A DNA stretch of 64,000 bases from Anaeramoeba flamelloides (taxonomy: Eukaryota > Metamonada > Anaeramoebidae). The notes beneath the pieces were generated by a model. The model made no database searches. It was not told the DNA's origin and worked only from the letters and a program-made list of their open reading frames with translations. Numbering within the stretch: position 1 is the stretch's first letter; each line of letters starts with the position of its first letter. Of this stretch, positions 33,843-44,515 are shown one piece after another. The stretch covers positions 2,547,001-2,611,000 of the forward strand of contig JANTQA010000070.1 in assembly GCA_027625915.1 (NCBI GenBank), in the 5' to 3' direction. The translations under genes and the position numbers were made by a program.

Positions 33843-34680
33843 TCAAATATTTTGGACACATACACTGGAACTTATCAAATGGGGCAATATATAGGATGCA
33901 TGTATGTTCGTATGACTGTATGTATGCATGTATGTATGTCTTTCAAATATATTTTTTGATGTGTTTGTGCAAGGATAATAAAAATTATGAAAAGGAAAAT
34001 ATTTGATTTGGAGATATAAATCAGTTGAATGGAATATTCAAATTTTATTATTCATTTTCAAAACAAAAATTTTTCAAAAAGAAATTCATAAAGTTTTTAA
34101 AAAAAAGTGTTAAGAAAAGGGTTGAACAACTTAAATAGAACTATTTGATGGCGATGACTTATTTATTGAAAACTTTTAGTTTTTCCTTTCTTCTTACAAC
34201 TATAAAAAATCAATGAATGATTTTTTTTTTTTTTTTAATTCTCCAAACCATTTTAAAAATAAAGTTGTATTTTTATGATATTAAATGAAACTCTTATTTT
34301 TAATTTTATAATTTATCTTTGTGGTTGATTAAAAAAAGTAAAATATTATTTTGTTCGAAAAAATTCCAGAAAATTATCTTACTGAAAAACCACCAACTAA
34401 AAATTTTTTAAAACGATTATATAAAATATCCACCTTTTTGTTGAAACTTTTGAAGTCTCAATATTGATTGTTCAACATCTTTATTTGGCTAGAAAGGTAG
34501 ACTTTTTTCCTCAAACAAAGGATATTATTAAATTTACAAGTATCAATTTATCCAATATATAGAATTTTTAGTAACATTTAAACCAAGGGTAACTATTGCC
34601 ATTTACTTCCAATAATAAAATATTTTAATTTTAAATTTTTTTGTGGTATATACTAATTCTTTGATAACAATTTTTTTAAA
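33843..34680. other. 3' flank with a (TATG)n-like tract
   Basis: Imperfect TATG/CATG units lie at about 33896-33942, after the WW-gene stop codon. The rest is AT-rich without a gene. Confidence 0.5.
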
Positions 34681-36370
34681 AAAAGTGAAAGATTCCAAAA
34701 AAAGAAAATAGTTTTTTTATTCGATATCAGAATTGCTGTTTTAAACTTATTGAATGAATATCAAAAAATCAAAAATAAATTTAAAAAAGAAAATATTTAT
34801 ATTGTACCGTTTGATATCCAAAAATTTTTTGACTCTATCCATCAAAACTTATTTATTATTCAATAAAACAGTTTCTAAAAAATGAAATTAATATAAAATA
34901 TCGACTAAATTATTACTCAAAATCAGGAATTGGTGTTTATCAGGGAGACCCATTATCTCCTTTATTATTAGGATTCATTACTCATTTTCTCTTAGAAAAA
35001 ATCAAATCACTGGCATTATATATATAAATGTTTGTACATGATCTGATTTTACTTATTTAAGGACCATTAATAGAAATGGGTTTTCATTTACAAAAAATAT
35101 CGAAAATAATAATAGATTTTTGATTGAATCAAAATAATGATAAAACTAAAAAAACTTAAATGCCAAATAAAATTATATCTTGGTATTTGGCTAGATAATA
35201 AAAATCCATTTAAAATTTAACCTATATAAATATAAAAACCAATATTAAAAAATTAATCAATATCTTACAACAATAGAAATTTACCAATGGATTAAATATT
35301 CATTTTTTTTAGAAAGGTTTTACATAGTCGATTATTATATAGAATTTTACTATTTGATTTAACAAAAAATTTTTTCTAAGAATTTAAAACAAAGTTTTTT
35401 AAAGCTGTAGTACATAGTCAACTATTATATGGATTAGAAATATTCGATTTCGCAAAAACAGATTTTAAAGATATTGAGACTTGGATGAATAAAAAAAATA
35501 CAAAATTTTAATAATTAACTCACACGTCCTAGGCTTATTTTTAAAAAAACAGAGTAAAAATTGATCCTTTATGAATAATAATCTATAAAAAAAGATTCAA
35601 GTTAATTCAAAAATTAAAAATCCGCACTTTTGATGAATTTATTAATTATCTCCCTTTTAGAATAAAAGAATAGGAAAATATTATTTGGCATTCAAATAAC
35701 TTAAAAACAACTAGAATAAGAACAAGAAAAGTTTAGAATTAAAAATTTAGAAAATAGTCCAAGTTGGAAATGTTATTAGTTTTTTTTATAATTTTTGTAA
35801 AAAAAAAACCACCGTTAGCTTTTATAGACTGTAGAAAATTTGGGCTAAATCTTTGATTTAGCTCTATTTTTTTGGATTCTGGAAAATATAACAACAAATG
35901 ATATATATGATGGGGCCAACTTGGATTTTACAACTCAGAAATTTTACAAATTATTTAAATGATATTTTTATGTTATGAACAAGGACAAATCAAAATTCTG
36001 TTCATTATTCAAAAAAATAAACAATTTAGAAATCATTGAAGATTTGGAACGTTTTTTTCTATGGAATTGCCCTCACTATATGAAAATAATCACAAAATCC
36101 GGATATCTGAATCAAAAAAAATTAATTATTTCTAATATTATTAGAAAAAGAGATTCATCATATTTATTAACCTTAGTGAGTAATAAACTTATTTTTGAGT
36201 CTTTTAATAAAATTTCTAAAAAAAGTTTAGAGTTTCAGAAAAGTGCTGTCGAGTGCCGTAGAGCGCCTTAGTTTTTGTTAATTTGAGAAATAAATTGAAA
36301 ATTTCAAAAACCTAACTACAATCTGATGGTAATTATGTTGAACCATGTCTCTTCAATAATAATAAAAAAA
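34680..36370 (+). mobile_element. Decayed LINE copy 3
   Basis: Carries the clearest reverse-transcriptase motifs in the window: IYIVPFDIQKFFDSIHQ (motif A, about 34800-34850), SKSGIGVYQGDPLSPLLLG (motif B, about 34920-34975) and MFVHDLIL (motif C, where the two catalytic Asp are reduced to one, about 35025). The C-terminal zinc-knuckle region lies at about 35975-36245 (KFCSLFKKINNLEIIEDLER, FLWNCPHY). Stops and frame changes interrupt it throughout. It ends with CTTCAATAATAATA and an A-rich tail at about 36345-36370. The 98-codon frame at 35975-36271 is a fragment of it and not a host gene. Confidence 0.8.
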
Positions 36371-36599
36371 AAAAATTTAATTTTTTTTCAAGAAAATCAC
36401 CCAATGTAAATCTGAATTAAGAAAATTTAAAATTTCAATTACAAAAAAATAAAAGAAAAATTAAAAGAAAAAAAAAAAAAAAAAAAAAAAATTAAAAAGA
36501 AAAAAACAATGAAAAAGAAAAAACAAGAAAATAAAAATAAAAATAAAAATTAAAAAGCTTTTATATTTTTAATTTCATTTTTTTTGTTTCTATCTAAAT
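36370..36599. other. A-rich tract between LINE tail and C9orf72-like stop codon
   Basis: Long A-runs and (AAAAT)n-like repeats, at about 36460-36555. On the minus strand this is the T-rich 3' flank of the C9orf72-like gene. Confidence 0.6.
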
Positions 36600-37994
36600 T
36601 TAAAAAAGCAAGCCAAATCTTTTTTCCATTTCTTCAATATTTTTTTTATCGATAAAGGAAATCCCAGGATCTAATTTTTCAGCAACTGCCAGGATCATTC
36701 TATATTCTTCAGAATCAGAAAATTTTAATTTTGATTTAATTTCGCGTATATCTTGCCGAGTAATTTCGCCTTTTTCTTTGAGAAGATAGTCTCTGAATTT
36801 AATTAAAACCAATGCGTTGCTATTAATTAAAGTGATCCATTGTTGTATATATCTTTCCCTTAAGAAATTTGGTAAGCGGAAAACAACTTTTAATAAATCT
36901 CTCACAAATTTTGCAGAATGCTTTACTTCTTTCCAAGCTTCTAAATTTTTTTTTTTAATATTCTTTTCGTTTAAATTTTGGAAAAAATTTTTACGGTTAA
37001 ATAAATGCACATCAAATGATTTGGATTGGTAAATTGTTTGTGTGTCTAAATTGATCCAAGTTGTGGGATAATATGACTTGATTATATCCGAGGGTAATAA
37101 ATTATCTCCGAAAAATGGTTGAACGAATAGATCCGGTAAATATTTTGATTTGTAATCTGAATTTATTTTTTTTAGTTTTGTTTGATTATTATTCTTATTT
37201 TTTTTTTTTTTTTTTTTTTTAAAAAATTTTGCTTTTATTGGTGAGTTACTAGATTTATTTTTATTTTTGTTTTCTTGATTTGTCTCGATTTCTTTTTCTC
37301 TTTCTCTTTCTCTTTCTCTTTCCCTTCCCTTCCCTTTCCCATCCCCCTTGAGATTTTTATTAACATTTTCCTTCTCGTTTTCATCTTTATTTTCATTTTC
37401 ATTTATTCTTGTTGATAGACGGTGTTCGTTTGGCGTTTGGATGATTGATAACGAATCGATGAAGAAATTAATTTCTTCTTGATTTGAGCCTGAAACTACT
37501 GAACAACCAAAGGTTTGGAAATGAGAAGTTAAAGCCTTTTCCAGAAATGTAAATTCAAAATCCGTAGAAGAAAACCAGAAAGTGTCATTTATTGATGCTC
37601 TTTTTATTCCCGATAGTAAATGCTGATCAGTATAAATTTGAAAATCTTGAACATTTTTATTTAATTTTTGAATGACTTTATTAAGTTGGCAATCATTTTG
37701 TAAAAGTTGTGTGATATTTTGTGCAAGAAATTCTAATCTCTGTTCAATTAAATGATATATTGGAAGATATTGATCCAGATCACTTTGATGAAGTAGAAGT
37801 GAAAGAGACAACCTTGTGTATTCACCTTTAACAGGCGCTGTAAATGATACACTTGATATTACATAGCCTAAATTGGGTACAATATGAAATCCAGTATCTA
37901 AATCTAATCCACATTTTCCTAGATCACTTGAAAGTGTATTTTTTGCCAAATATTTCTGTACCTCAACTGAAATATTTTTCGTACCAACCCAAAT
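36600..37994 (-). CDS. C9orf72: C9orf72-like DENN protein, main 3' exon
   Basis: The exon 37994-36600 (minus) is opened by a TTTCAG acceptor and encodes 464 residues. No start ATG lies in it: the N-terminal longin portion (about 80-100 residues in human) must be on an upstream exon I could not find. The first residues, IWVGTKNISVEVQKYLAKNT, align with human HIWAPKTEQVLLSDGEITFL. Next come SSVSFTAPVKGEYTRLSLSL (human VSLIFDGNWNGDRSTYGLSI); LTSHFQTFGCSVVSGSN at about 157-173 (human ISSHLQTCGCSVVVGSS); LFVQPFFGDN and YPTTWINLD at about 289-316 (human LFVQGLLKDS, YPTTHIDVD); WITLINSNALVLIKF; and ILAVAEKLDPGISFI near the C-terminus (human IMALAEKIKPGLHSFI). C9orf72 pairs with SMCR8 and WDR41 as a GTPase-regulating complex in autophagy and lysosome signalling. 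A family-specific insert at about 198-277 is low-complexity (N/E/K, RERERE, poly-K). Confidence 0.9.
   Translation of the reverse strand: MWVGTKNISVEVQKYLAKNTLSSDLGKCGLDLDTGFHIVPNLGYVISSVSFTAPVKGEYTRLSLSLLLHQSDLDQYLPIYHLIEQRLEFLAQNITQLLQNDCQLNKVIQKLNKNVQDFQIYTDQHLLSGIKRASINDTFWFSSTDFEFTFLEKALTSHFQTFGCSVVSGSNQEEINFFIDSLSIIQTPNEHRLSTRINENENKDENEKENVNKNLKGDGKGKGREREREREREKEIETNQENKNKNKSSNSPIKAKFFKKKKKKKNKNNNQTKLKKINSDYKSKYLPDLFVQPFFGDNLLPSDIIKSYYPTTWINLDTQTIYQSKSFDVHLFNRKNFFQNLNEKNIKKKNLEAWKEVKHSAKFVRDLLKVVFRLPNFLRERYIQQWITLINSNALVLIKFRDYLLKEKGEITRQDIREIKSKLKFSDSEEYRMILAVAEKLDPGISFIDKKNIEEMEKRFGLLF
37290..37340 (-). repeat. AGAGAA-type hexanucleotide repeat in coding sequence
   Basis: On the minus strand, four to five AGAGAA units preceded by GGGAAGGGAA-type units, encoding alternating Gly-Lys and Arg-Glu in the C9orf72-like protein. 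In frame and uninterrupted, so length changes by whole units would be tolerated. Confidence 0.85.
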
Positions 37995-38117
37995 CTGAAA
38001 TGGTAAGAAGAAAAATCAAAATAATAAGGATAATAACATTAATTACTCATTAAATCATATTTCAGAACTAAAATTTTTAATTTTGTTTATTGTTTTAAAA
38101 ACTTGTCCAAAAAATGA

Positions 38118-38600
38118 TATTAAACCCCAATTCAAAATTTTTAAACACAACTAAAATTCAAATTTTTTAAAAAAAAATCTTATTTAATCAATTCTAGAAG
38201 AAATACCAAATTATGACCATTTGATAAATTGAAATGTTTACAATTCTTTATACATTTACAATCCTCACAAAACAAAAAATAAATTATTATCAAGAAAAAA
38301 TAAAAAAAAATACTGTATGTCCAAAATAATGAAATAAAATAAAAAAATATATTGGTAAATTTGTTGAATTTCTACAATAATTTTTGATCGATCAAATGGG
38401 CTAGATACAATCAACTAATTTTATTAGAGTTTTGTCTATTTAATTTAACCATACTAACCTTATATCAACAATTGAAAAAAAAATTCTTGAGCTAACCCAA
38501 CAGATTAGGTAACATAAAAAACGGGAATGAAAACAAAACAACTAAAAAATGAAAAAATGATTGAAATATTTTTCAAAAATCTAAAATATTTCCAATTAAT
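38118..38600 (-). repeat. TAAACCCC-family copy upstream of the C9orf72-like exon
   Basis: The left end TAAACCCCAATTCAAAATTT at about 38120 matches the family terminus. The body (reverse of TTGATCGATCAAATG, TTGGTAAATTTGTTG) follows. The right end near 38600 is diverged. It lies in the upstream intron of the minus-strand gene. Confidence 0.6.
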
Positions 38601-39985
38601 ATTGTCAAATCTTCTTTATTTTATTAATAGAATCGAATTTGATACTTTTCAAAGATTGATTTGTTGAAAAAAAAAGGTTTCTATGATTTCGGTGATTTCA
38701 AAAGATGAAATTTTCATTTTTTTCAGTTTCAAACAAATCCCTTCAAGGTTACGTTCCTTGAAATAGGAAAAAAGATTATCTTCTATATAGTGTAAAGAAT
38801 TCTTGTTATTTTGGTTCTTAGTTGATCGATCTTTGGATTAGTATGAATTTTATTATTGATTAAAATTTGTTTTTGGCAATTTATTGTTCCTATTTCCAAA
38901 AACAGAATTAAAGATTCAAAGATTAATCGATTGGAAAATAATAACCAAAAATTATCAATTTTTGGCAATTTATTTTTTTTTTTCCGTAATTTTAAATTTG
39001 GGAATATAAGTATTAATAGATTCATAGATATTTAATAATAAATGACGATTTTTAATGTTTACATTTTGATGAATTTGATTTAGTTGTGCTTTTTTAAACA
39101 ATTTTCAAAAAGTCAGTTTCCGAAATTGAGTAATTGGGGAAATTAATCATTAGAACTTTTTCTTATATTTAATTGGGGGTTAGATAACAAGAATATCCAG
39201 GCTAACACTCATGGAATAAAAAAAATTGTTTTTCATTTTATATAATGTTTGTTCTGAAAAAAATTTGGTAATTGTTTTTTGTTGGTAATAATATTTTATC
39301 GTTACTGTCAATTTTTGGATTCAGAAGGATAATCTGAACCATTTACATTTTTTTAAGCATAATTCCCAATGACGAAATTTGCCTTGGAAAAAATCATTTT
39401 CAGAGTTCGCATTTAGATTTTTTTTCGATAAAAAATAAATCTTTGTTTATATCAAACAATCAAAATTATTCTTTTTTTATTTCAGTGATGAATCTCAACT
39501 TATTTCTTGTTTACATTGGATTTTTAAGGAATCACATCATTCTCAGAATTTAATAATTAATAATTTTTTTTTTTTATTTTCAAAAAGAATTTCATATTAA
39601 CCAAAAAAATAAATGTTTAATAGTTTTCCTCTTAAGGTTTTAGTTTTAAGGAACTTTTTTAACAATTTTGTGTTTGTTCTCAATAATTGAAAAAATTTTA
39701 ACTCACAAAAAGGAATCAAAAAATTCATTTTTTTTTTTTTCATAGAGGTTAGGTTAGTACCAAATAAACAATTCTTTTTTTTATTACTTGTAATAAAACA
39801 ATTTTTTTTTTTTTTTAAGAAATTTTAAAGGTACTTGAACAAGTGGAAAATATTGATAAAAAACCATCACATTCTAAATTATTTTAACTTTTTGAATCTA
39901 AATTTTGATTTTCTTTGATTCTAAAAATTCCAAAATGGTATCTTTTTGGGAATTCTGATCATTTTTTTTATTGTTATTTTTTTTA
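38601..39985. other. AT-rich sequence, should hold part of the C9orf72-like 5' region
   Basis: No exon could be recognised on the minus strand, and the frame at 38783-39025 has no coding character. An imperfect palindromic tract surrounds 38860-38970 (AATTTTTGGCAATTTATT and related sequence). Confidence 0.35.
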
Positions 39986-40560
39986 GGAAAAAATTATTCA
40001 ACTAAAACATGATTTAACATTGAAACAAAAGCTAAAAAAGACCTTACAAAAAAAAAAAACTAGCAAAGTTTGACCAAAAAAGAAGAATTAAAAGACTCTC
40101 ATGAACACACAATATAAAAAAAACTCAATCCACTGCAATGAAAAAGAAAAAAATTCCGGTGGTAACGATCCCATTTTCAAACCTTCAAGAAAAAGAAGAT
40201 ATTATAATAAAAACAAATAGAGCCAATATAATCTATTTTCCTTAAAAAACACACACAAAATGAACTGATATTTCCTACCCAAGAGAAAGTTTTATTTAAA
40301 CGGGAGCAGCAAACACTCCCAAACATTGATTTTAAAAAGTATAAAAATAACGAACCAAATTAATAGCTCCAAAAAGAAGCAGAAATTTTAATAGGAACAA
40401 CAAACACTCCACAAACTTTTGGTTTTCAAAATACAAGAATGGAGATCCAGATTTCAAACTTAAGAAGAAGTTTGATTCATCTAGAACCAACAAGTGTAGT
40501 AGTGATTAAAATACCGGACATGAAAAAAATCACGGAAAAGATTTTTAATTGTGAATATTA
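39986..40560 (+). pseudogene. Degraded coding-like sequence of unknown family
   Basis: Begins after a TTTTTTTAG acceptor-like site. It contains discontinuous protein-like stretches in the plus frames (IIQLKHDLTLKQKLKK; KIPVVTIPFSNLQEKE; KREQQTLPNIDFKKYKNN; LIGTTNTPQTFGFQ; LIHLEPTSVVVIKIPDMKK) with base composition closer to exons than to spacers. It does not form one open frame and I do not recognise a family. It may be a broken gene, or exons of one with unseen introns. Its last 60 bases form one arm of the inverted repeat that follows. Confidence 0.4.
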
Positions 40561-41131
40561 GGAAAATTATTGTGTATAGCTGTTTTAAAAAAGTGTGGAC
40601 TCGAAGTTTTGTAAGTAGGGCTTAAAACTGTCTAATTCATATGTTTTAATCAGTTCCGTCAACATCTAACAAAAGTTTTGTTACACACTTTTCTAAAAAA
40701 GCTGTAATTGCAAATATTTTAAATCAAATCCTTTTTATAAATAACCAAATTTTTTATGAAACCAGTAATAAACCTACCCAAAGTTCATTAAAGTAAGACG
40801 TATAGAGAATATCCAAGTAATTATTTGATAGGATAAGTAGATCAACTTATATTGAATTACACACTAGAGTTTTATCGGGGTTTACTAGAGTTTGGAAAAT
40901 GATAATTTTTATTCTTGTTTTTCTTATTTATTGAATGGTGTTTTGAACAAGTGTAATTTAATTAATCATCATTCTAATAAGTGGGTGAGTTATAATTTCA
41001 AAAGTTTGATTCTTATAAAAAAGGATTTGATTCTTAAATAAAAGAAATTACACAACAATTTTCCTAATATTCACAATTAAAAATCTTGTCCGGGATTTTT
41101 TTTCATGTCAGGTATTTTAATCACTATTATA
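40497..41131. repeat. Inverted repeat with 85-bp arms
   Basis: 40497-40580 (TAGTGATTAAAATACCGGAC, TTTTTAATTGTGAATATTAG) matches the reverse complement of 41046-41131 at over 90% by eye. Just inside the left arm, at about 40576-40713, is a smaller imperfect inverted pair (AGCTGTTTTAAAAAAGTGT against ACACTTTTCTAAAAAAGCT). The arm overlaps the end of the degraded coding-like sequence. Confidence 0.7.
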
Positions 41132-41587
41132 CTTTTAAATTCTTTGTTTTATAATTTTCCAGTCAGAAACCTAACCCAGATGGTTTGAAATCATTTTTTT
41201 TAAAAAGTTAAAATAAATAAAAAAAACTCTTTATTCCATTTTTTAATTTGATTTTATTGCTTTGTTTTGAATTATTAAAAAACCAATTTTTTAGCAACAT
41301 TTTAGTTTTTCTTTGGAAATTTATTAAAGGTTCGATGAAAATTCACTTTTTCATAAAAATGAGAAAGAAAACAAAGCCAAAATTCTTTTTTATTTTGAAA
41401 AGATCGGCAAATTAAAAACTGGACTTATAAGTCTTTGATCACAAAATCAATTTTTGATAATTTTGACTGATTTCTTCCTTTTTTTTTATATTAAAATATT
41501 TTTTTTAACTTTTGGTATATAGCGGTTTTATATTCTAAGGATAGATTGATAATTCCAAGACAAATAAAAAATCTTTTTCCCCATTAA

Positions 41588-42104
41588 GGACTACGTTCCC
41601 ACCCTTGGGGGGGTTGATTAATTGTGTTATTTCACTTTCGCTTCTCAAAAAAATTTTTCACACGGAAGAAATTGGACAAAAAAAAAAAAAAAAACATTTT
41701 TTCTCATCTTTACCTTTTCACGAAGACTATTTTTCTTTGTTATTCAATAAAAAGGAAAATTGAAAATAACAAAAAAAAAAATTGCAAAAAATGGCTTTTG
41801 GGGATTTTCAAATGCATTTCAAATTTTGGAACATTTCAAACTTGTAAAAGTAAATTTAAAAAGGATGTAGAACAGATCTTGAAAATAGTGTGAGTTCCGA
41901 AAGTTGAAATGGAAATTCTAAAATATTAAAATCAAAATTTAGCATGATCTAACAAGGTAAAAATTGTGAAAATTGTTGAAATTGTGAAAATTTCAGATTT
42001 TTTCTAAAAGAAATTCTTGTTGGACAAATATTACTTGGATTACATAACTTATCCAAGGGTGATTTTAGACATTATTTCACTGTTTTCACCGAAAAACGTA
42101 GTCC
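41588..42104. mobile_element. 517-bp TTAA-flanked MITE, piggyBac-type target
   Basis: GGACTACGTT at 41588-41597 is repeated as AACGTAGTCC at 42095-42104. Both ends are directly abutted by TTAA (41584-41587, 42105-42108), giving a 14-base perfect inverted TTAAGGACTACGTT. TTAA duplication is the piggyBac-superfamily signature. The terminal bases differ from the common CCC-type ends, so the family assignment is tentative. A C/G-rich ACCCTTGGGGGGG tract lies just inside the left end. An 89-codon frame inside (41624-41893) is not accepted as a gene. Confidence 0.65.
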
Positions 42105-42664
42105 TTAAAGGGATCATAATCTTTAAGAAAAGTAAATAATTTTCCTTGAAGGTTCTTTTAAAAAGTGTTACCCAAACTGTTTGGTTTACTCTACTGCCAT
42201 TTTTCAATAAACAAATGAGAAACTTTGAGTTAGGTTTCGAAAAAATCACCTAAAAAATATTTATTAGAAATAAAAAAAAGATCTTTCCAAAATCAATTAA
42301 AAACAAAAATTGAATCAGACTAAGTTTGAGTCTTCCTTTCTGAATTTTTAAGATAAAGGTAAATCTTTTTTCAATGAAAATTTAACACACTTGAACAGTT
42401 GGGAAACCATTTTTTAAAACAGTGATCCTAGTGTTTTTAAAATGACTTTGGGTTTATTTTTTTCTTAAATTAAATGTGGGTTGTGTTGTTTCTTTTTATT
42501 TTGGAATTCTTTTTTATATTTTAGTTGTGTGAAGGATAAAACAAAAATAATTGAGATCTTCGTTATTGTTATCTTGAAAGTAAAATTTGTTTTTCTTTCT
42601 TTTGTTTGCAAAATCGCAGTCTAAAAAAAAAAAATAATTGAAATTTTTCTTTTTTTTTTTTCAC
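42105..42664. other. AT-rich spacer
   Basis: Holds a copy of a short dispersed repeat at about 42150-42195 (TTAAAAAGTGTTACCCAAAC). Nothing else recognised. Confidence 0.4.
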
Positions 42665-42844
42665 AAAGCTGTGAAAAAAGAACATAAAAAAAAAAAAGAA
42701 TTACTTACACATTGTGTTCGAGGCCCTAAAACATTGTCCCATAATGAAAAAAGAATTGATGCTATTTTTGTTTTTGGACCAAGAGGGATTGTTTGTTCTT
42801 GTGGCTTTGAGAAACCAAATGATGTACCAAAAGAAGACATTTAA
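42665..42844 (+). CDS. Possible terminal exon, unknown protein
   Basis: After a T-rich tract and CACAAAG acceptor-like site, an open frame encodes a well-mixed 58-residue stretch (KELLTHCVRGPKTLSHNEKR, DAIFVFGPRGIVCSCGFEKP) to a TAA at 42842. Base composition rises here as in real exons. Two closely spaced cysteines (CSC) and GPRG are the only notable features. No partner exon was identified and no family is recognised. It could be the last exon of a plus-strand gene or a fragment. Confidence 0.35.
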   Translation, partial: KAVKKEHKKKKELLTHCVRGPKTLSHNEKRIDAIFVFGPRGIVCSCGFEKPNDVPKEDI

Positions 42845-43389
42845 AAATTGTAAAAATCCAACAATTTGTAAAAAATGAAAAGTAATGTACCTAAAACAGA
42901 AACAACACAGCCTAATCTTTAATTGATATTTGTGTTCAATAATCGTAAGAAACTTCAGTTTTTTGTTCTTCAAATTATTTTAATCCATTTAAAATAGATT
43001 TGACATTCTTGCTGAAATCACTTTGAGTAATTATTAATTAATGTGTATGTTGAACAAAAGGATAATATTTTCACTTTATTTAAATTTTCTTTATAAAATA
43101 GATCCAAAGAACTTAGTCTATTACTTTAAAAACCCTATTCGTCAAAGAATAATAAGGAAAAATAAAGTGAAAATTTTTCCTTTTAATACTCAGATACCAA
43201 TATAAATATAAATAATTGAGGAATTATCAAAAAAAAATGAAAGCTCTTTGGGGTAGAATAGCAGTTCAAAAAAAGATGGGAACGATTTCCTTGGCATTTT
43301 AATATCCAGAAGAACTATTAATTCTCAACTTTTTAATATAAAGTGATTCAATATTATTAGTTGAATTTCCGTTTTTTATACTCTTGATA

Positions 43390-44515
43390 AATATATGAGG
43401 AATGAAAAAAGAAAAATTTGGCTTACAAAATTAATATAAAAAAGGTTGGAGGAGTAGTTTATCAGGAAAACCTTATATTACCTTTATTATTTGGATTTAT
43501 TAGTCATATTTTAAGGAAAAAATAAACATCTAGTTAGCTTGTTCAAATGTTTGTAGATAATATGATTTTAATAATCGAAGTGACAAATTTCAGAAATTGA
43601 CAAAAAATTAATTATAATTTCTAAAAGTATTCAAGAATTTAGAATGAACACAAATATTGATAAAACTCTAAAATCAAAAAAAAAAAAATATTAGAAATTA
43701 GATATTTTTTTAAATTTGGTTTGAAAAAGAAAAAAATTTACAAAAAAAATTGAAAATTTAGGACAATAGTTTTAAAAAAATAAAACTTGTTTTTTGCCCA
43801 AAAAAAAAAATAAAAATGGAGTAAAATAACAAATTTTCAAATCGAAATGTAGTGGTTAATTATTTAATGACCTTGTGATTTTGTAATATTTAATCTTACC
43901 CAAAAAGATTTGACTTGTTTGATGTTTGGATAAATAAAAAAGTAACAAAATTACTAAAAATTAATTTACATTCTCGAAGAATACTATATAAAGCCCAAAG
44001 CTAAACTTGATCAAGTCAGAGTTCTGAACTATAAAAGAAGATTTAAATGCAAAATAATAATTAGATATTGTATTTTTTGAACATAGATCGGACAAATTAA
44101 AGTTTTCAAAAAAAGATAATGATTATATTAATTGGGAAATAGAAAATTTCAAATTATTAAATATAAATTTAAATAAATTAATACAAAACTTAATTTTAAA
44201 TAATTCTGGGTGGAAGGTTAAGAATATTTTAAAATTGGTGGAAATAATAACAATATCAATAAAAAATTAATTAGTAGGGTGCCGTCAAGTACCGTCAAGT
44301 GCCTAGCTTTTCTTGAGGTTTTCTGTTTCATTTATGAAATCTATCGATTTTCCAAATAAACAGAAAACTCATGAAAACCTAACCGTGATTTTCCAAAATC
44401 TAAAAGGATACAGTAAAATCTAAGATTTTACACAATTCTTTTGAAATTTTTAAAAAGTGTATGGCAAAGAATAGGGTACAGCAATTACTTCCTTGAATAA
44501 TAAAAAAACAAACAA
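43390..44515 (+). mobile_element. Decayed LINE copy 4
   Basis: Fragments in order: VGGVVYQENLILPLLFGFIS (motif B region with QGDP changed to QENL, about 43445-43510), MFVDNMILII (motif C, about 43545-43580), FRMNTNIDKTLKSK (about 43640-43680), later C-terminal pieces, then the foldback module at 44275-44470 and a 3' end CTTCCTTGAATAATAAAA with an A-rich tail. More decayed than copies 2 and 3. Confidence 0.65.

Noticed and set aside
35975-36271. 98-codon plus-strand gene
   Set aside because: Matches the LINE C-terminal zinc-knuckle domain of copy 2.
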